Source: Kluyvera genomosp. 3
GTDB taxonomy: Bacteria > Pseudomonadota > Gammaproteobacteria > Enterobacterales > Enterobacteriaceae
Reading direction: 5' to 3'
NCBI GenBank assembly: GCA_002211745.1
Contig: CP022114.1
Location: forward strand, 4,806,645 to 4,870,644
Length of the DNA: 64,000 nt
Under the pieces are notes generated by a model. That model had not been told where the DNA came from and made no database searches. It saw only the letters and a program-made list of their open reading frames with translations. Numbering within the stretch: position 1 is the first letter of the stretch; every line of letters starts with the position of its first letter. A program made the position numbers and the translations under genes. Shown one piece after another: positions 35,027 through 46,698 of the stretch.

Positions 35027-35798
35027 TTATGCCAGAATACGCGTACCGATCGGCGTGCCGTTAAACAGCGCCGGCAGCTGCTCCGCGTGACGCCATGAAG
35101 CGATATCGACCGGGCGGCCCAGCGTGCGTGCCGCATCCAGCGCCGCGTTCACCTTCACAATCATGCCGTCGGTAATAATCCCTGCTCGATCAGCTGTTCC
35201 GCCTTGGCCGCAGTCATTTCCGCAATGCGCTGGCCTTTACCATCGAGAATACCGCTGACGTCGGAGAGCAGGATCAGATCCGCACCCAGCGTGGCCGCCA
35301 GCGCGGTTGCCGCCTGGTCCGCGTTGACGTTCATCAATTGCCCTTCGACGGTCACGCCGATAGAGCTCACCACCGGCAGGAAACCGCCTTCCAGCAGCAG
35401 ATTAATCAGTTTAGGCGAGCCCGGCTGCGCCAGACCAACGTGGCCCAACTCTTCATCCAGTTTAGTGACCTGCACGCTGTCACCGTCGCCGAGGAACAGG
35501 CCACGGAGGCGATTTCATGCTTCTTCGCCCAGGCCAGCAGCGTTTTGTTGGCAGTGCCCGCCAGCGCGCCGGTAATAATGTCGATCTGATCGGCAGGCGT
35601 CACGCGCAGGCCATTTTTCTTTTTCACCGGCAGATTGAGCTGCTTCATCAGCTCATCCACCACGCAGCCGCCGCCGTGGACAATCACCAGCGGGCGTTGA
35701 TGCGACTCGCGGTAGTTCACCAGCGCGGTAAACAGACGCTCCAGCGCTTCTTCGCTATCCAGCAACACGCCGCCCAGTTTGATAATTAATGGATTCAT
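35027..35798 (-). CDS. argB: N-acetylglutamate kinase (two apparent lost bases)
   Basis: Second step of arginine synthesis. [19 protein letters not shown] starts it; [13 protein letters not shown] is the phosphate loop and [14 protein letters not shown] the C-terminal nucleotide motif. Losses near 35501 ([12 protein letters not shown]) and 35180-35182 (EQGIITDGM). Restored length 257 residues (E. coli 258). ATG 35798 is chosen as it lies eight bases after AAGGTG; ATG 35804 is possible. The argC stop is 12 bases before it. Confidence 0.95.
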
Positions 35799-35810
35799 CG
35801 TCATCACACC

Positions 35811-36815
35811 TTAGATAAGAGACTGCGTCTCAGCGAAGCCGAAACGGATATTGGCGCACTGCACGGCCTGTGCGGCAGCGCCTTTCAATAGGTTGTCTTC
35901 GGTCGCCACCACGATCAGATGCTCGCCCTGCACGGCAAAACCGATATCACAGAATGGCAAGCCGACGACGTTTTTCAGCGCCGGAACACCCTTGTCGTAT
36001 AAACGCACCATCGGCTTATCGCCGTAGGCCTGCTGTAAGGCTTCCGCCACCTGCGCATGGGTCACGCCCGGTTTCAGGCGGCAGGTGATGGTTTCCAGAA
36101 TCCCGCGCGGGAAATTGCCCAGGTGCGGGGTGAAAATCACCTCGGCACCAAGGTGGCTGGCGATTTCCGGCTGATGGCGATGGGTAAACACGCCGTAAGG
36201 CTGCAGACTCACTTCGCAAAAACTGTTGGAGATCGCCGCCTTACGCCCCGCGCCACTCACGCCGCTGGTCGCGTTGATCACCGGCCACTGGGAGAGATCC
36301 AGTAAATCGCCGTCGATCAACGGTTTTAAGGAAAGCTGTGCCGCCGTGGGATAACAGCCCGGCACGGCAATCAGCTGCGCCTCTTTCAGCGCTTCGGCGC
36401 TCCATTCGGCCAGGCCATATACCGCCTGCGCCAGCAGTTCCGGGTGCTGATGGGTAAATCCGTAATATTTTTCATAGAAGGCGCCGTCGTTCACGCGGAA
36501 CGCGCCGGAGAGATCAAACACCACGCAGCCCGCCGCGAGGAACTGCGGCGCAAGGTCGTGGCTGACTTCATGAGCGGTGGCGAGGAACACCACATCAACA
36601 CCGGCGCTGAATTCACTGATGTCGGACATCGGCTGCAAAGGTAGATCAACAATCCCTTTTAGCTGTGGATGCAAATCGGAGATTAACTTTCCCGCATCAT
36701 TGCTTTGCGCTGAGACCGTCAAAGCGGTTATGTTCATATGAGGATGGCGATTCACATAGGTCACAAGCTCAGCGCCAGCGTAACCGCTCGCGCCCACAAT
36801 CAGCGTATTCAACAT
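35811..36815 (-). CDS. argC: N-acetyl-gamma-glutamyl-phosphate reductase
   Basis: Third step of arginine synthesis; intact at 334 residues, as in E. coli. [11 protein letters not shown] is the NADP site and [12 protein letters not shown] near residue 150 holds the catalytic cysteine. First gene of argCBH, divergent from argE. Confidence 0.97.
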   Translation of the reverse strand: MLNTLIVGASGYAGAELVTYVNRHPHMNITALTVSAQSNDAGKLISDLHPQLKGIVDLPLQPMSDISEFSAGVDVVFLATAHEVSHDLAPQFLAAGCVVFDLSGAFRVNDGAFYEKYYGFTHQHPELLAQAVYGLAEWSAEALKEAQLIAVPGCYPTAAQLSLKPLIDGDLLDLSQWPVINATSGVSGAGRKAAISNSFCEVSLQPYGVFTHRHQPEIASHLGAEVIFTPHLGNFPRGILETITCRLKPGVTHAQVAEALQQAYGDKPMVRLYDKGVPALKNVVGLPFCDIGFAVQGEHLIVVATEDNLLKGAAAQAVQCANIRFGFAETQSLI

Positions 36816-36903
36816 CGGGGCCGTTTACCTTCTTATGTCTGTTTGCCTGATTAAGCGTCGTCACTTCACCCTACCGTTGGTGGGTTTTCTTACGCCTAAT
36901 GAT

Positions 36904-36942
36904 AATGTATTTTTATTCACAAATACTGCATGAATATTGATA
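36904..36942. promoter_or_regulatory. Paired ARG boxes between argC and argE
   Basis: Two 18-base ArgR sites separated by three bases: AATGTATTTTTATTCACA at 36904-36921 and ACTGCATGAATATTGATA at 36925-36942. This is the standard ArgR tandem arrangement, in the divergent promoter region. Confidence 0.85.
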
Positions 36943-36968
36943 CTATCACGACCCGAGGTGTGTCAACA

Positions 36969-38120
36969 ATGAAAAACAATTTACCACCATTTATCGAGAT
37001 TTACCGTGCGTTGATCGCCACACCGTCCATCAGCGCAACCGAAGAAGCACTCGATCAGAGTAATGCGTCTTTAATCACTCTGCTGGCCGATTGGTTCGCC
37101 TCTCTCGGCTTCAATGTTGAGGTGCAGCCGGTTCCCGGCACGCGCAATAAATTCAACCTGCTGGCCAGCACCGGACACGGCGCGGGCGGGCTACTGCTTG
37201 CCGGTCATACCGATACCGTACCGTTCGACGACGGGCGCTGGACCCGCGATCCGTTTACCCTGACCGAGCACGATAACAAGCTCTACGGTCTGGGCACTGC
37301 CGACATGAAAGGCTTCTTCGCCTTTATTCTCGACGCGCTGCGGGATGTTGACGTGACGCAGTTGAAAAAGCCGCTCTACATTCTGGCGACGGCGGATGAA
37401 GAGACCAGCATGGCGGGCGCTCGCTATTTCTCCGAATCCACCGAGCTACGCCCGGACTGCGCTATCATCGGTGAGCCCACCTCATTGCAGCCGGTGCGCG
37501 CGCACAAAGGTCATATGTCGAACGCCATTCGCGTCATGGGCCAATCCGGCCACTCCAGCGACCCGGCGCGCGGTGTGAACGCCATTGAAATCATGCACGA
37601 TGCCATTGGCCGCGTGATGCAGCTGCGTGACTCGCTGAAAGAACGCTATCACTACGAAGCGTTTACCGTACCGTATCCAACGCTCAACCTCGGTAGCCTT
37701 CACGGTGGCGATGCGTCCAACCGTATCTGCGCCTGCTGTGAGCTACATATGGATATCCGCCCGCTGCCGGGCATGACGCTGAGCGATCTCAACGGCCTGC
37801 TGGATGAAGCATTGGAGCCGGTCAGCGCGCAATGGCCGGGCCGCCTGACGGTCAGCGAGCTGCACGCACCGATTCCGGGCTACGAATGCCCGCCAGATCA
37901 TCAGTTGGTTGAAGTGCTGGAAAAACTGCTCGGCACCAAAACCGAAGTGGTGAACTACTGCACCGAAGCGCCGTTTATCCAGACCTTGTGCCCGACCATC
38001 GTCCTCGGGCCAGGCTCGATTAATCAGGCACACCAGCCGGACGAATACCTGGAAACGCGCTTTATTAAGCCGACGCGCGAATTAATTACCCAGGTCGTGC
38101 ATCACTTCTGCTGGCATTAA
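36969..38120 (+). CDS. argE: Acetylornithine deacetylase
   Basis: Removes the acetyl group to give ornithine; zinc metallopeptidase fold. ATG 36969 ([16 protein letters not shown]) matches E. coli; intact, 383 residues. [12 protein letters not shown] holds the first metal histidine and aspartate, GTADMKGFF the bridging aspartate, [11 protein letters not shown] the catalytic glutamate, IGEPT the next metal ligand, and [10 protein letters not shown] the C-terminal histidine. Confidence 0.97.
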   Translation: MKNNLPPFIEIYRALIATPSISATEEALDQSNASLITLLADWFASLGFNVEVQPVPGTRNKFNLLASTGHGAGGLLLAGHTDTVPFDDGRWTRDPFTLTEHDNKLYGLGTADMKGFFAFILDALRDVDVTQLKKPLYILATADEETSMAGARYFSESTELRPDCAIIGEPTSLQPVRAHKGHMSNAIRVMGQSGHSSDPARGVNAIEIMHDAIGRVMQLRDSLKERYHYEAFTVPYPTLNLGSLHGGDASNRICACCELHMDIRPLPGMTLSDLNGLLDEALEPVSAQWPGRLTVSELHAPIPGYECPPDHQLVEVLEKLLGTKTEVVNYCTEAPFIQTLCPTIVLGPGSINQAHQPDEYLETRFIKPTRELITQVVHHFCWH

Positions 38121-38128
38121 TGTGTTCT

Positions 38129-38196
38129 GCCCGGTGACGCTACGCTTACCGGGTCTACCCTCGCCTGCAGGCCGGATAAGCGCAGCGCCATCCGGC
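38129..38196. repeat. BIME made of two REP units
   Basis: Two inward palindromes: GCCCGGTGACG to CGCTTACCGGGT (38129-38154) and GCCGGATAAGCG to CGCCATCCGGC (38171-38196), in opposite orientation, just after argE. Part of the 310-base gene-free gap before ppc. Confidence 0.85.
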
Positions 38197-38430
38197 ATCT
38201 CTCCGCCCCGATTCCCGCGATCGCCTTCACATTTTCATAAGCATTTCTTATCTGGCACGATGCGAATTAACTTTCGTCAATTGCCGCAATTTATTCGTTT
38301 GCTGAAGCGATTTCGCAGCAATTGACGTACGGGTTTTTACGTGGCTTTATAAAAGAGGTGTCTTTATCCCGCCCTTTCGTTCCAAAGGCTGGGATATAAC
38401 AAAATAAAATGAGATGGGGTGTCTGGGTTA
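38197..38430 (+). promoter_or_regulatory. ppc upstream region with 9-bp inverted repeat
   Basis: GTCAATTGC at 38276-38284 and GCAATTGAC at 38318-38326 are a perfect inverted repeat. A promoter candidate TTGACG (38322-38327) with CTTTAT 17 bases on overlaps the right arm. The rest is A/T-rich leader; a short SD-like GGGGTG precedes the ppc ATG. Confidence 0.45.
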
Positions 38431-41081
38431 ATGAACGAACAATATTCCGCGTTGCGTAGTAATGTCAGTATGCTCGGTAAAGTGCTAGGCGATACCATCA
38501 AGGATGCGCTTGGTGAGAACATTCTTGACCGTGTAGAAACGATCCGTAAGTTGTCCAAATCTTCACGTGCCGGCAACGAAGCCAATCGTCAGGAGCTGCT
38601 CACCACGCTGCAGAACCTGTCCAACGATGAGCTACTGCCGGTTGCCCGCGCGTTCAGCCAGTTCCTGAACCTGGCCAATACCGCCGAGCAGTACCACAGC
38701 ATTTCGCCGAAAGGCGAAGCGGCAAGCAACCCGGAAGTGATTGCCCGTACCCTGCGTAAACTCAAAGACCAACCCAATCTCAACGAAACCACGATTAAAC
38801 AGGCCGTTGAATCCCTGTCGCTGGAGCTGGTACTGACCGCGCACCCGACTGAAATCACGCGTCGTACGCTGATTCATAAAATGGGCGAAATCAACAACTG
38901 CCTGAAACAGCTCGATAATAACGACATTGCCGACTACGAACGCAACCAGGTGATGCGCCGTCTGCGCCAGCTGATTGCTCAGTCATGGCACACCGATGAA
39001 ATTCGTAAGCATCGCCCAAGCCCGGTAGATGAAGCCAAATGGGGCTTCGCTGTTGTGGAAAACAGCCTGTGGGAAGGCGTACCGAACTATCTGCGTGAAC
39101 TGAATGAACAGCTGGAAGAGAACCTCGGCTACCAGTTGCCGGTCGATTTCGTGCCGGTACGCTTTACCTCGTGGATGGGCGGCGACCGTGACGGCAACCC
39201 GAACGTCACCGCCGAAATCACCCGCCACGTGCTGCTGCTCAGCCGCTGGAAAGCGACCGACCTGTTCCTGAAAGATATTCAGGTACTGATTTCCGAGCTG
39301 TCGATGGTGGAATGCACCGACGAACTGCGCGAGCGGGTTGGCGAAGAAGGTGCGACCGAGCCGTACCGCTATCTGATGAAAACCCTGCGCAGCCAGCTGA
39401 TGGCCACCCAGGCCTGGCTGGAAGCGCGCCTGAAAGGCCAGCGCCTGCCAAAACCAGCCGGTCTGATCAGCCAGAACGAGCAGCTGTGGGAACCGCTGTA
39501 CGCCTGCTATAAATCACTGCAGGCCTGCGGTATGGGCATCATCGCTAACGGCGAGCTGCTCGACACGCTGCGTCGCGTGAAGTGTTTTGGCGTACCGCTG
39601 GTGCGTATTGACGTGCGTCAGGAGAGCACCCGCCACACTGAAGCGCTGGGCGAACTGACCCGCTACCTGGGCATCGGCGACTACGAAAGCTGGTCAGAAG
39701 CCGACAAACAGGCCTTCCTGATCCGCGAACTGAATTCCAAACGTCCGCTCCTCCCGCGTAGCTGGGAGCCAAGCAACGACACCCGTGAAGTTCTGAATAC
39801 CTGTAAAGCCATTGTCGATGCGCCAATTGGCTCGGTTGCCGCTTACGTGATCTCGATGGCCAAAACGCCGTCCGACGTGCTGGCGGTTCACCTGCTGCTG
39901 AAAGAAGCCGGCATCACCTTCGCGCTGCCGGTCGCCCCATTGTTCGAAACCCTGGACGACCTGAACAACGCCGACGACGTGATGACCCAGTTGCTCAACA
40001 TTGACTGGTATCGCGGCTTTATTCAGGGCAAGCAGATGGTCATGATCGGCTATTCCGACTCCGCGAAAGATGCGGGCGTTATGGCGGCTTCCTGGGCGCA
40101 GTACCAGGCGCAGGATGCGTTGATCAAAACCTGTGAAAAAGCCGGTATTGAACTGACGCTGTTCCATGGTCGCGGTGGTTCTATTGGTCGCGGCGGCGCA
40201 CCGGCGCACGCGGCGCTGCTCTCTCAGCCTCCGGGAAGCCTGAAAGGCGGTCTGCGCGTGACGGAACAGGGCGAGATGATCCGTTTCAAATACGGTCTGC
40301 CGGAAGTCACCGTCAGCAGCCTGTCGCTGTACACCAGCGCGATTCTGGAAGCGAACCTGCTGCCGCCGCCGGAGCCAAAAGAAGAGTGGCGCGGCATCAT
40401 GGACGAGCTGTCCGCCATCTCCTGCGAGATGTACCGCGGCTACGTGCGTGAAAACAAAGATTTCGTGCCTTATTTCCGTTCCGCCACGCCGGAACAGGAG
40501 CTGGGTAAACTGCCGCTGGGTTCACGTCCGGCAAAACGTCGCCCGACCGGCGGCGTCGAGTCCCTGCGCGCCATCCCGTGGATCTTCGCCTGGACACAGA
40601 ACCGCCTGATGCTGCCAGCCTGGCTGGGTGCCGGCGCGGCGCTGCAAAAAGTGGTGGAAGATGGCAAACAGAGCAAGCTGGAAACCATGTGCCGCGACTG
40701 GCCGTTCTTCTCTACCCGTCTGGGATGCTGGAGATGGTCTACTCGAAAGCCGACCTATGGCTGGCAGAATATTACGATCAGCGTCTGGTGAAACAGGAGC
40801 TGTGGGCGCTGGGTGCCGAACTGCGCGATCTGCTGGAAGCCGACATCAAAGTGGTGCTGGACATCGCCAACGACGCGCACCTGATGGCCGACCTGCCGTG
40901 GATTGCCGAGTCTATCCAGCTGCGTAACATCTACACCGACCCGCTGAACGTACTGCAGGCCGAACTGCTGCACCGTTCTCGTAAAGCGGAAGAAGAAGGC
41001 CAGGAGCCGGATCCTAACGTCGAGCAGGCGCTGATGGTCACCATCGCGGGCGTCGCAGCGGGTATGCGTAACACCGGTTAA
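38431..41081 (+). CDS. ppc: Phosphoenolpyruvate carboxylase (one apparent lost base)
   Basis: Makes oxaloacetate from PEP and bicarbonate, the main anaplerotic step. [20 protein letters not shown] is the start; the catalytic histidine is in [13 protein letters not shown] near residue 138, the second in [12 protein letters not shown] and the glycine loop [12 protein letters not shown] near residue 580; it ends [10 protein letters not shown]-like. One G is missing near 40722-40724. Restored length 883 residues, the E. coli value. Followed by its own terminator. Confidence 0.97.
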
Positions 41082-41103
41082 TTTATCAAGACGCGGACAC
41101 CCC

Positions 41104-41132
41104 AAAAGGCCACATTCTTTGTGGCCTTTTTT
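41104..41132 (+). terminator. ppc terminator
   Basis: AAAAGGCCACA and TTGTGGCCTTTTTT around a TTC loop, about 22 bases after the stop. Confidence 0.88.
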
Positions 41133-41181
41133 CATACCCTCAGTTAAGGTTTCTTTGTTGTTCATCACGACAGGGAGCCCC

Positions 41182-42027
41182 ATGTTTTTCGACATCAACC
41201 CACTGCTTTCCCGCATTGCGTCCGGGGCCACCCCGCTGCAAAAAATCGGTTTTGCCGGCAATCACACGCCCGTTCCCGATATGGCTTTTCAGGTCGACTT
41301 TCCGCGCCTCGAAATTGTGCTGGAAGGGCAACTCGCCGACGCCGGACTGGGCGACGACACGCCCATGCAAACGCTGGATGCGCTGTACGTTCCCGCTGGC
41401 GGCTGGAATTTTCCTCACTGGCTGGAACCTGCCACCACGCTAAGCATTCTGTTTGGCAAACAGCAGTTGGGGTTTAGCATCCAGCAGTGGGATGGCTACC
41501 GCCTGAGTAATCTGGCAAAACAGCATGTTGCCCGTCGCGGGCCGCGCGTCGGTTCCTTTCTGCTGCAAACCATGAGCGAAATTCAAATGCAGCCGCAGGA
41601 GCAGCAAACCGCGCGGCTGATTGCCACCAGCCTCATCAGCCACTGCGCCGACCTGCTCAGCAGCCAGATTCAGACCGCCTCGCGCAGCCAGGCACTGTTC
41701 GACGCCATTCGCGAATATATCGATAGCCACTTCGCCGAACCGCTGACCCGCGAATCGGTAGCTCAGGCGTTCTATATTTCGCCGAACTACCTGTCACACC
41801 TGTTCCAGAAAAGCGGCATTATGGGCTTTAATGAATACCTCAACCACACCCGCCTGGAGCACGCCAGACGGCTGTTGAAGGGGTATGATCTGAAGGTAAA
41901 AGAGATCGCCCACGCCTGTGGGTTCGTCGACAGCAACTACTTCTGCCGCCTGTTTCGCAAAAACACCGCACGCTCACCGTCAGAGTACCGTCGCCAGTAC
42001 CACAGCCAGCTGACTACGACAGAATAA
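41182..42027 (+). CDS. yijO: AraC-family regulator YijO
   Basis: Intact, 281 residues from ATG 41182 (MFFDINPLLSRIAS). The C-terminal AraC DNA-binding domain has two helix-turn-helix parts, ESVAQAFYISPNYLSHLFQK and VKEIAHACGFVDSNYFCRLF, at about residues 200-275. The N-terminal half is the ligand or dimer domain of unknown ligand. It faces frwD and overlaps its end by 14 bases. A role in controlling the frw genes is guessed from position only. Confidence 0.93.
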   Translation: MFFDINPLLSRIASGATPLQKIGFAGNHTPVPDMAFQVDFPRLEIVLEGQLADAGLGDDTPMQTLDALYVPAGGWNFPHWLEPATTLSILFGKQQLGFSIQQWDGYRLSNLAKQHVARRGPRVGSFLLQTMSEIQMQPQEQQTARLIATSLISHCADLLSSQIQTASRSQALFDAIREYIDSHFAEPLTRESVAQAFYISPNYLSHLFQKSGIMGFNEYLNHTRLEHARRLLKGYDLKVKEIAHACGFVDSNYFCRLFRKNTARSPSEYRRQYHSQLTTTE

Positions 42028-42369
42028 TATGCGTGTGCTGAGGCGCGGAAAGCAGCTTACGCACCGCGATCATCACCTTTTGCGGATCGCGTAGAAAAGC
42101 GCTGATACCCGACTGCACATAGCGGCTCTGGGTAAAACGTTCGGCCCCATTCAACTCAATATCGGTGATCAGCAGTACCGCGTCAGCGCGGCGAATGTCC
42201 TCTTCCGTGAGCGCATTCTCAATGCCCAGCGCCCCTGGGTTTCGATTTTGATGGTCCATTTTTCCTGCTGACAGAGCTTCTCCAGACGTTCAGCCGCCAT
42301 ATAGGTATGGGCCACGCCGCTCACGCAGGCGGTTACCGCCACTAACATTCGTCCGCCCGTTGCCGTCAT
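42014..42369 (-). CDS. frwD: PTS fructose-like IIB component FrwD (one apparent lost base)
   Basis: MLVAVTACVSGVAHTYMAAE has the phosphocysteine of the fructose-type EIIB (VTACxSGxAHT). One G is missing near 42232-42235 (ETQGALGIENALT). Restored length 118 residues from ATG 42369, which follows AAGGAGGGGACG. In E. coli pflD and pflC stand between frwB and frwD; here frwD follows frwB directly. Confidence 0.92.
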
Positions 42370-42460
42370 CGTCCCCTCCTTGCAGAAAACAAACGCTGGC
42401 AGGCGCAAATACTCTTTCGCGCCTGCCAGTCTGTAAGTACCTATAATATCGAGATAATGC

Positions 42461-42781
42461 TTATGCGCTCTGCGCTAAGTGTGCCTCGATTTTATTCATA
42501 ATAGCGTCGGCGCGTTTTACTGCATCGCTAATATTGACGCGTACTATCGTTTTCCCGGTGAAGCGCTCTTCAAATTTGATGCCGATATCCTTGGTCAAAA
42601 TGACCATATCCGCAGCCGCGACGTCGCTGGCGGTCAGCTCATTTTCCTGACCAATCGACCCCTGCGTTTCTACCTTCACGTTCCAGCCTTTGGATTTGGC
42701 CGCGCTTTCCAGCGCTTCCGCGGCCATGTAAGTGTGTGCTACACCGGAAGGACAGGCCGTTACCGCAATAATATTGGTCAT
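42461..42781 (-). CDS. frwB: PTS fructose-like IIB component FrwB
   Basis: Intact, 106 residues as in E. coli. MTNIIAVTACPSGVAHTYMA holds the phosphocysteine at residue 10. The substrate of the Frw system is not known. It lies 17 bases after frwC. Confidence 0.95.
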   Translation of the reverse strand: MTNIIAVTACPSGVAHTYMAAEALESAAKSKGWNVKVETQGSIGQENELTASDVAAADMVILTKDIGIKFEERFTGKTIVRVNISDAVKRADAIMNKIEAHLAQSA

Positions 42782-42798
42782 AATCTCTACCTTCTCAA

Positions 42799-43876
42799 TT
42801 AGTTAATTTCGAAATCTAAATCCAGGTCATCTTCTTTTTCGACAACCGCTTTCTTGTTCTTACGCGCCAGGCTTTTCAGCAGGTTAACGCTGACGGCGGT
42901 CACCACAGCCCCCACCACAATCGCCAGCAAATAGCCCAGTTTGCCTTCTACCACCGGCAGGACAATCAGACCGCCCCATCCGGCGTAACACTGTGCCCCC
43001 ATCAGCGCCGCGGTCACCGCGCCGCAAACGGAACCCAGCATGATGGAAGGAATCACGCGTAGCGGGTCGGCGGCAGCGAATGGAATCGCCCCTTCGGTGA
43101 CGCCCACACACCCATGACGAGCGCCGCTTTCCCGGCTTCGCGCTCTTCGTTATTGAAATTCTTACGATTAATCAGCGTTGCCAGGCCCAGACCCAGCGGC
43201 GGAACGCAGATGCCGACGGCAGCAATCGCTACCACGGTATAAACACCCTGCGAGACACAAATCAGCATGAAGGCGTAGGCCACTTTGTTCACCGGGCCGC
43301 CCATGTCGAACGCCAGCATCAGGCCCATAATCACCGCCAGCACCACGATGCTGCCCTGCTGCATGCCTTGCAGCCAGTGGGTCAGGCTGGTGGTCAGCAG
43401 ACCCACCGGTTCACCCAGCCCCCACATCATCACGCCTGCGGTTATGAAGGTGCCGACGATAGGAATGACGAAGATTGGCATCACCGAGCGCAACACTTTG
43501 TGCACCGGAATTTTTTTCAGATAGTAGACGACGATTCCGCCGATAATCCCGGCGATCAGCGCGCCGAAGAAGCCCGCGCCAAAACTGTTGCCCACCCACG
43601 CGCCGATGGCGCAAGGCGCCAGTGCGGAGCGCTCGGCGATGGAGTAACCGATGTACGCCGCCAGGAATGGCACCATCAGCGTCAGACCCGCGACGCCAAT
43701 ATCAAACAGCTTTTTCAGGTTGGGATCGGTGGCCGCATCCGGTACGGCCCCTTTGCCGTACAGCATGACCGAGACCGCCAGTAAAATACCCCCGCAACCA
43801 CAAACGGGATCATGTGCGACACGCCAGTCATTAAGTGCTGACGGGTGTTTTTGAGTATGTGCACCAATTCTTTCAT
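42799..43876 (-). CDS. frwC: PTS fructose-like IIC component FrwC (two apparent lost bases)
   Basis: Membrane channel of the Frw PTS. MKELVHILKNTRQHLMTGVS start; many hydrophobic helices; GVTEGAIPFAAADP is the conserved IIC-Fru motif. One base is missing near 43789-43793 and one near 43111-43113. Restored length 359 residues, the E. coli value. It diverges from ptsA. Confidence 0.94.
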
Positions 43877-44187
43877 CAGTCGCTCCTGGGCTTCTTCGGC
43901 CCATGTCCATTAAGGTGTTGTGGCAAACAATAGGCAATTGGCGACGGGACAGACAGTGGATAAAAAGTGCATTTACTGGATTTTTGTAATGTCAGAAGAA
44001 AAATGCGAGCGACCTCAAAAGTTAACGCTACTCCCCTCTTTATAAGCTCCACTAGCAACCTGTGAGATGGCTCGCATTTTCCAGCGGACAATACATTTGT
44101 CCAGTTTTTGACATAAATGTCAGATAGCAGCGCCGATAACATGCCCCTATTCTGTTACCCATATCGACTGATTTGGGAGAGAAGGTT
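43877..44187. promoter_or_regulatory. frwC-ptsA divergent regulatory region
   Basis: 311 gene-free bases with several inverted repeats. AAAATGCGAGC (44000-44010) and GCTCGCATTTT (44070-44080) are a perfect 11-base pair 59 bases apart. GGACAA/TTGTCC (44086-44102) and TGACATAAATGTCA (44109-44122) lie close to ptsA. These look like operator sites for one or two regulators; I recognise none by name. Confidence 0.55.
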
Positions 44188-46687
44188 ATGGCCTTGGTTG
44201 TTGAATTTATCTGTGAATTGCCGAACGGCGTGCACGCCCGTCCGGCCAGCCATGTCGAAACGCTGTGCAATACCTTTTGCTGCGACATTGAATGGCATAA
44301 CCTGCGCACCGACCGTAAAGGCAACGCCAAAAGCGCGCTGGCGATTATCGGTACCGACACGCTGGCGGGCGATAGCTGCCAGTTGCTCATTAGCGGTACT
44401 GATGAAAACGCCGCTCACGACCGCCTGTCCGTCTGGTTGAAGGACGAATTCCCGCTGTGCGATGCGCCGCTGGCGCAAGTTACCGCCGTTGAGCAGGAAC
44501 CGCTGCCGGCGTCACTGACTCGCCTGGGCCCAACGCTGTTCCGCGCGCAGCCGGTATGCAACGGCAGCGCCGGCGGCGTCCTGACCCGCCTGGCCGCGCT
44601 GGATCTCAATAACCTCGGCGAACTGCCTGCGGCACAAAGCCCGAGCAGGAACAATCCGCGCTGGACGGCGGCCTGACGCGGCTGGTCAGAACGCTGGAGC
44701 TGCGCCTGCTGGACAGCGACAGCACCGCCAGCACTATCCTTGAAGCACATCGTTCGCTGGCCACCGACACCTCGCTACGCCAGCATCTGCTGGAAGGCGT
44801 CAATCAGGGCCTCAGCTGCGCACAGGCAATTATCGCCAGCACCAACCATTTCTGCGCCGAGTTCGCCCGTTCCAGCAGCAGCTATCTGCAGGAGCGCGCG
44901 CTGGACGTACGCGACGTCGGCTTTCAGCTTTTACAGCACATTTATGGCGAACAGCGTTTCCCGGCGCCGGGCCAGCTGACTCAGCCGTCTATCTGTATGG
45001 CGGAAGAGCTAACCCCAAGCCAATTCCTTGAGCTGGACAAAACGCAGCTCAAAGGCCTGCTGCTGCAAAGCGGCGGCACGACCTCACACACGGTCATACT
45101 TGCGCGCTCATTCAATATTCCCACCCTTGTTGGCGTGGAGATTGACGCGCTGACGCCGTGGCAAAACCAGACGGTCTACCTCGATGGCAACGCCGGAGCG
45201 GTCATTGTCGCGCCTGATGAAGCCATTACCCGCTACTACCAGCAGGAAGCGCGCGTCCAGGCCGCTATCCGCGAACAGCAGAGCGTGTGGCTGAATAAAG
45301 AGGCGCGCAGCGCCGACGGGATTCGTCTGGAAGTGGCGGCCAACATCGCTCACTCCGTCGAAGCGCAGGCGGCCTTTGGTAACGGCGCGGAAGCGGTAGG
45401 TCTGTTCCGCACTGAAATGCTGTATATGGACCGCGCCAGCGAGCCGAGCGAGAGCGAGCTCTATAATATTTTCTGTCAGGCGCTGGAGTCCGCCAACGGA
45501 CGTAGCATTATTATCCGCACCATGGATATCGGCGGTGATAAGCCGGTGGATTACCTCAATATTCCGGCGGAGAACAACCCGTTCCTGGGCTACCGCGCGG
45601 TGCGTATTTATGAAGAATATTCCACACTGTTCACCACCCAGCTGCGCGCCATTCTGCGGGCCTCGGCGCACGGCAGCCTGAAAATTATGATTCCGATGAT
45701 CTCCTCCATGGAAGAGATCCTGTGGGTAAAAGAAAAGGTAGCCGAAGCGAAACAGCAACTGCGCAGCGAGCACGTGCCGTTTGATGAGCGCATTCCGCTG
45801 GGCATCATGCTGGAAGTCCCTTCGGTGATGTTCATCATCGATCAGTGCTGTGAAGAGATTGATTTCTTTAGCATCGGCAGTAACGACCTGACGCAATACC
45901 TGCTGGCGGTCGACCGTGATAACGCGAGGGTCACCCGTCACTACAACAGTCTGAATCCGGCCTTCCTGCGCGCACTCGACTACGCCGTCCAGGCGGTGCA
46001 TCGTCAGGGAAAATGGATTGGCCTGTGCGGTGAACTGGGAGCGAAAGGCTCCGTCCTGCCGCTGCTGGTTGGACTGGGGCTGGACGAAATCAGCATGAGC
46101 GCGCCGTCGATTCCGGCCACCAAAGCGCGCCTGGCCCAGCTCGACAGCCGCGCCTGTCGTCAGCTTCTGAATCAGGCGATGGCCTGCCGTACCTCGCTGG
46201 AAGTGGAACATTTACTGGCACAGTTCCGCATGAGCCAGCAGGATGCGCCGCTGATTACCCCGCGCTGCATTTCGCTGGATAACGACTGGCGCAGCAAAGA
46301 GGAAGTGCTCAAAGGCATGACCGATAACCTGCTGCTCGCCGGGCGCTGCCGCTATCCGCGCAAGCTTGAGGCCGACCTGTGGGCACGCGAAGCGGTCTTC
46401 TCGACCGGCCTTGGCTTTAGCTTTGCCATTCCGCACAGCAAATCTGAGCATATTGAACAGTCGACCATCAGCGTCGCACGCCTGCCGCGCCGGTGACCTG
46501 GGGCGATGAACAGGCGCAATTCATCATTATGCTGACGCTTAACAAACATGCCGCGGGCGACCAGCATATGCGCATTTTCTCGCGCCTGGCTCGCCGGATT
46601 ATGCATGAAGAATTCCGTCACTCGCTGGTTAACGCCGCTTCAGCCGACGCGATTGCCAGCCTGCTGCAACACGAACTGGAACTTTAA
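44188..46687 (+). CDS. ptsA: Multiphosphoryl transfer protein PtsA/FrwA (HPr-EI-EIIA fusion; two apparent lost bases)
   Basis: Three PTS parts in one chain. HPr domain at the N-terminus with [11 protein letters not shown]; enzyme I domain in the middle with the phosphohistidine in [13 protein letters not shown] and the metal motif [21 protein letters not shown]-Fru domain at the C-terminus with [13 protein letters not shown]. One C is missing near 44640-44642 and one near 46485. Restored length 833 residues, as in E. coli. It heads ptsA-fsaB-gldA and should feed phosphate to the Frw IIB proteins. Confidence 0.95.
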
Positions 46688-46698
46688 GAGGACATAGC

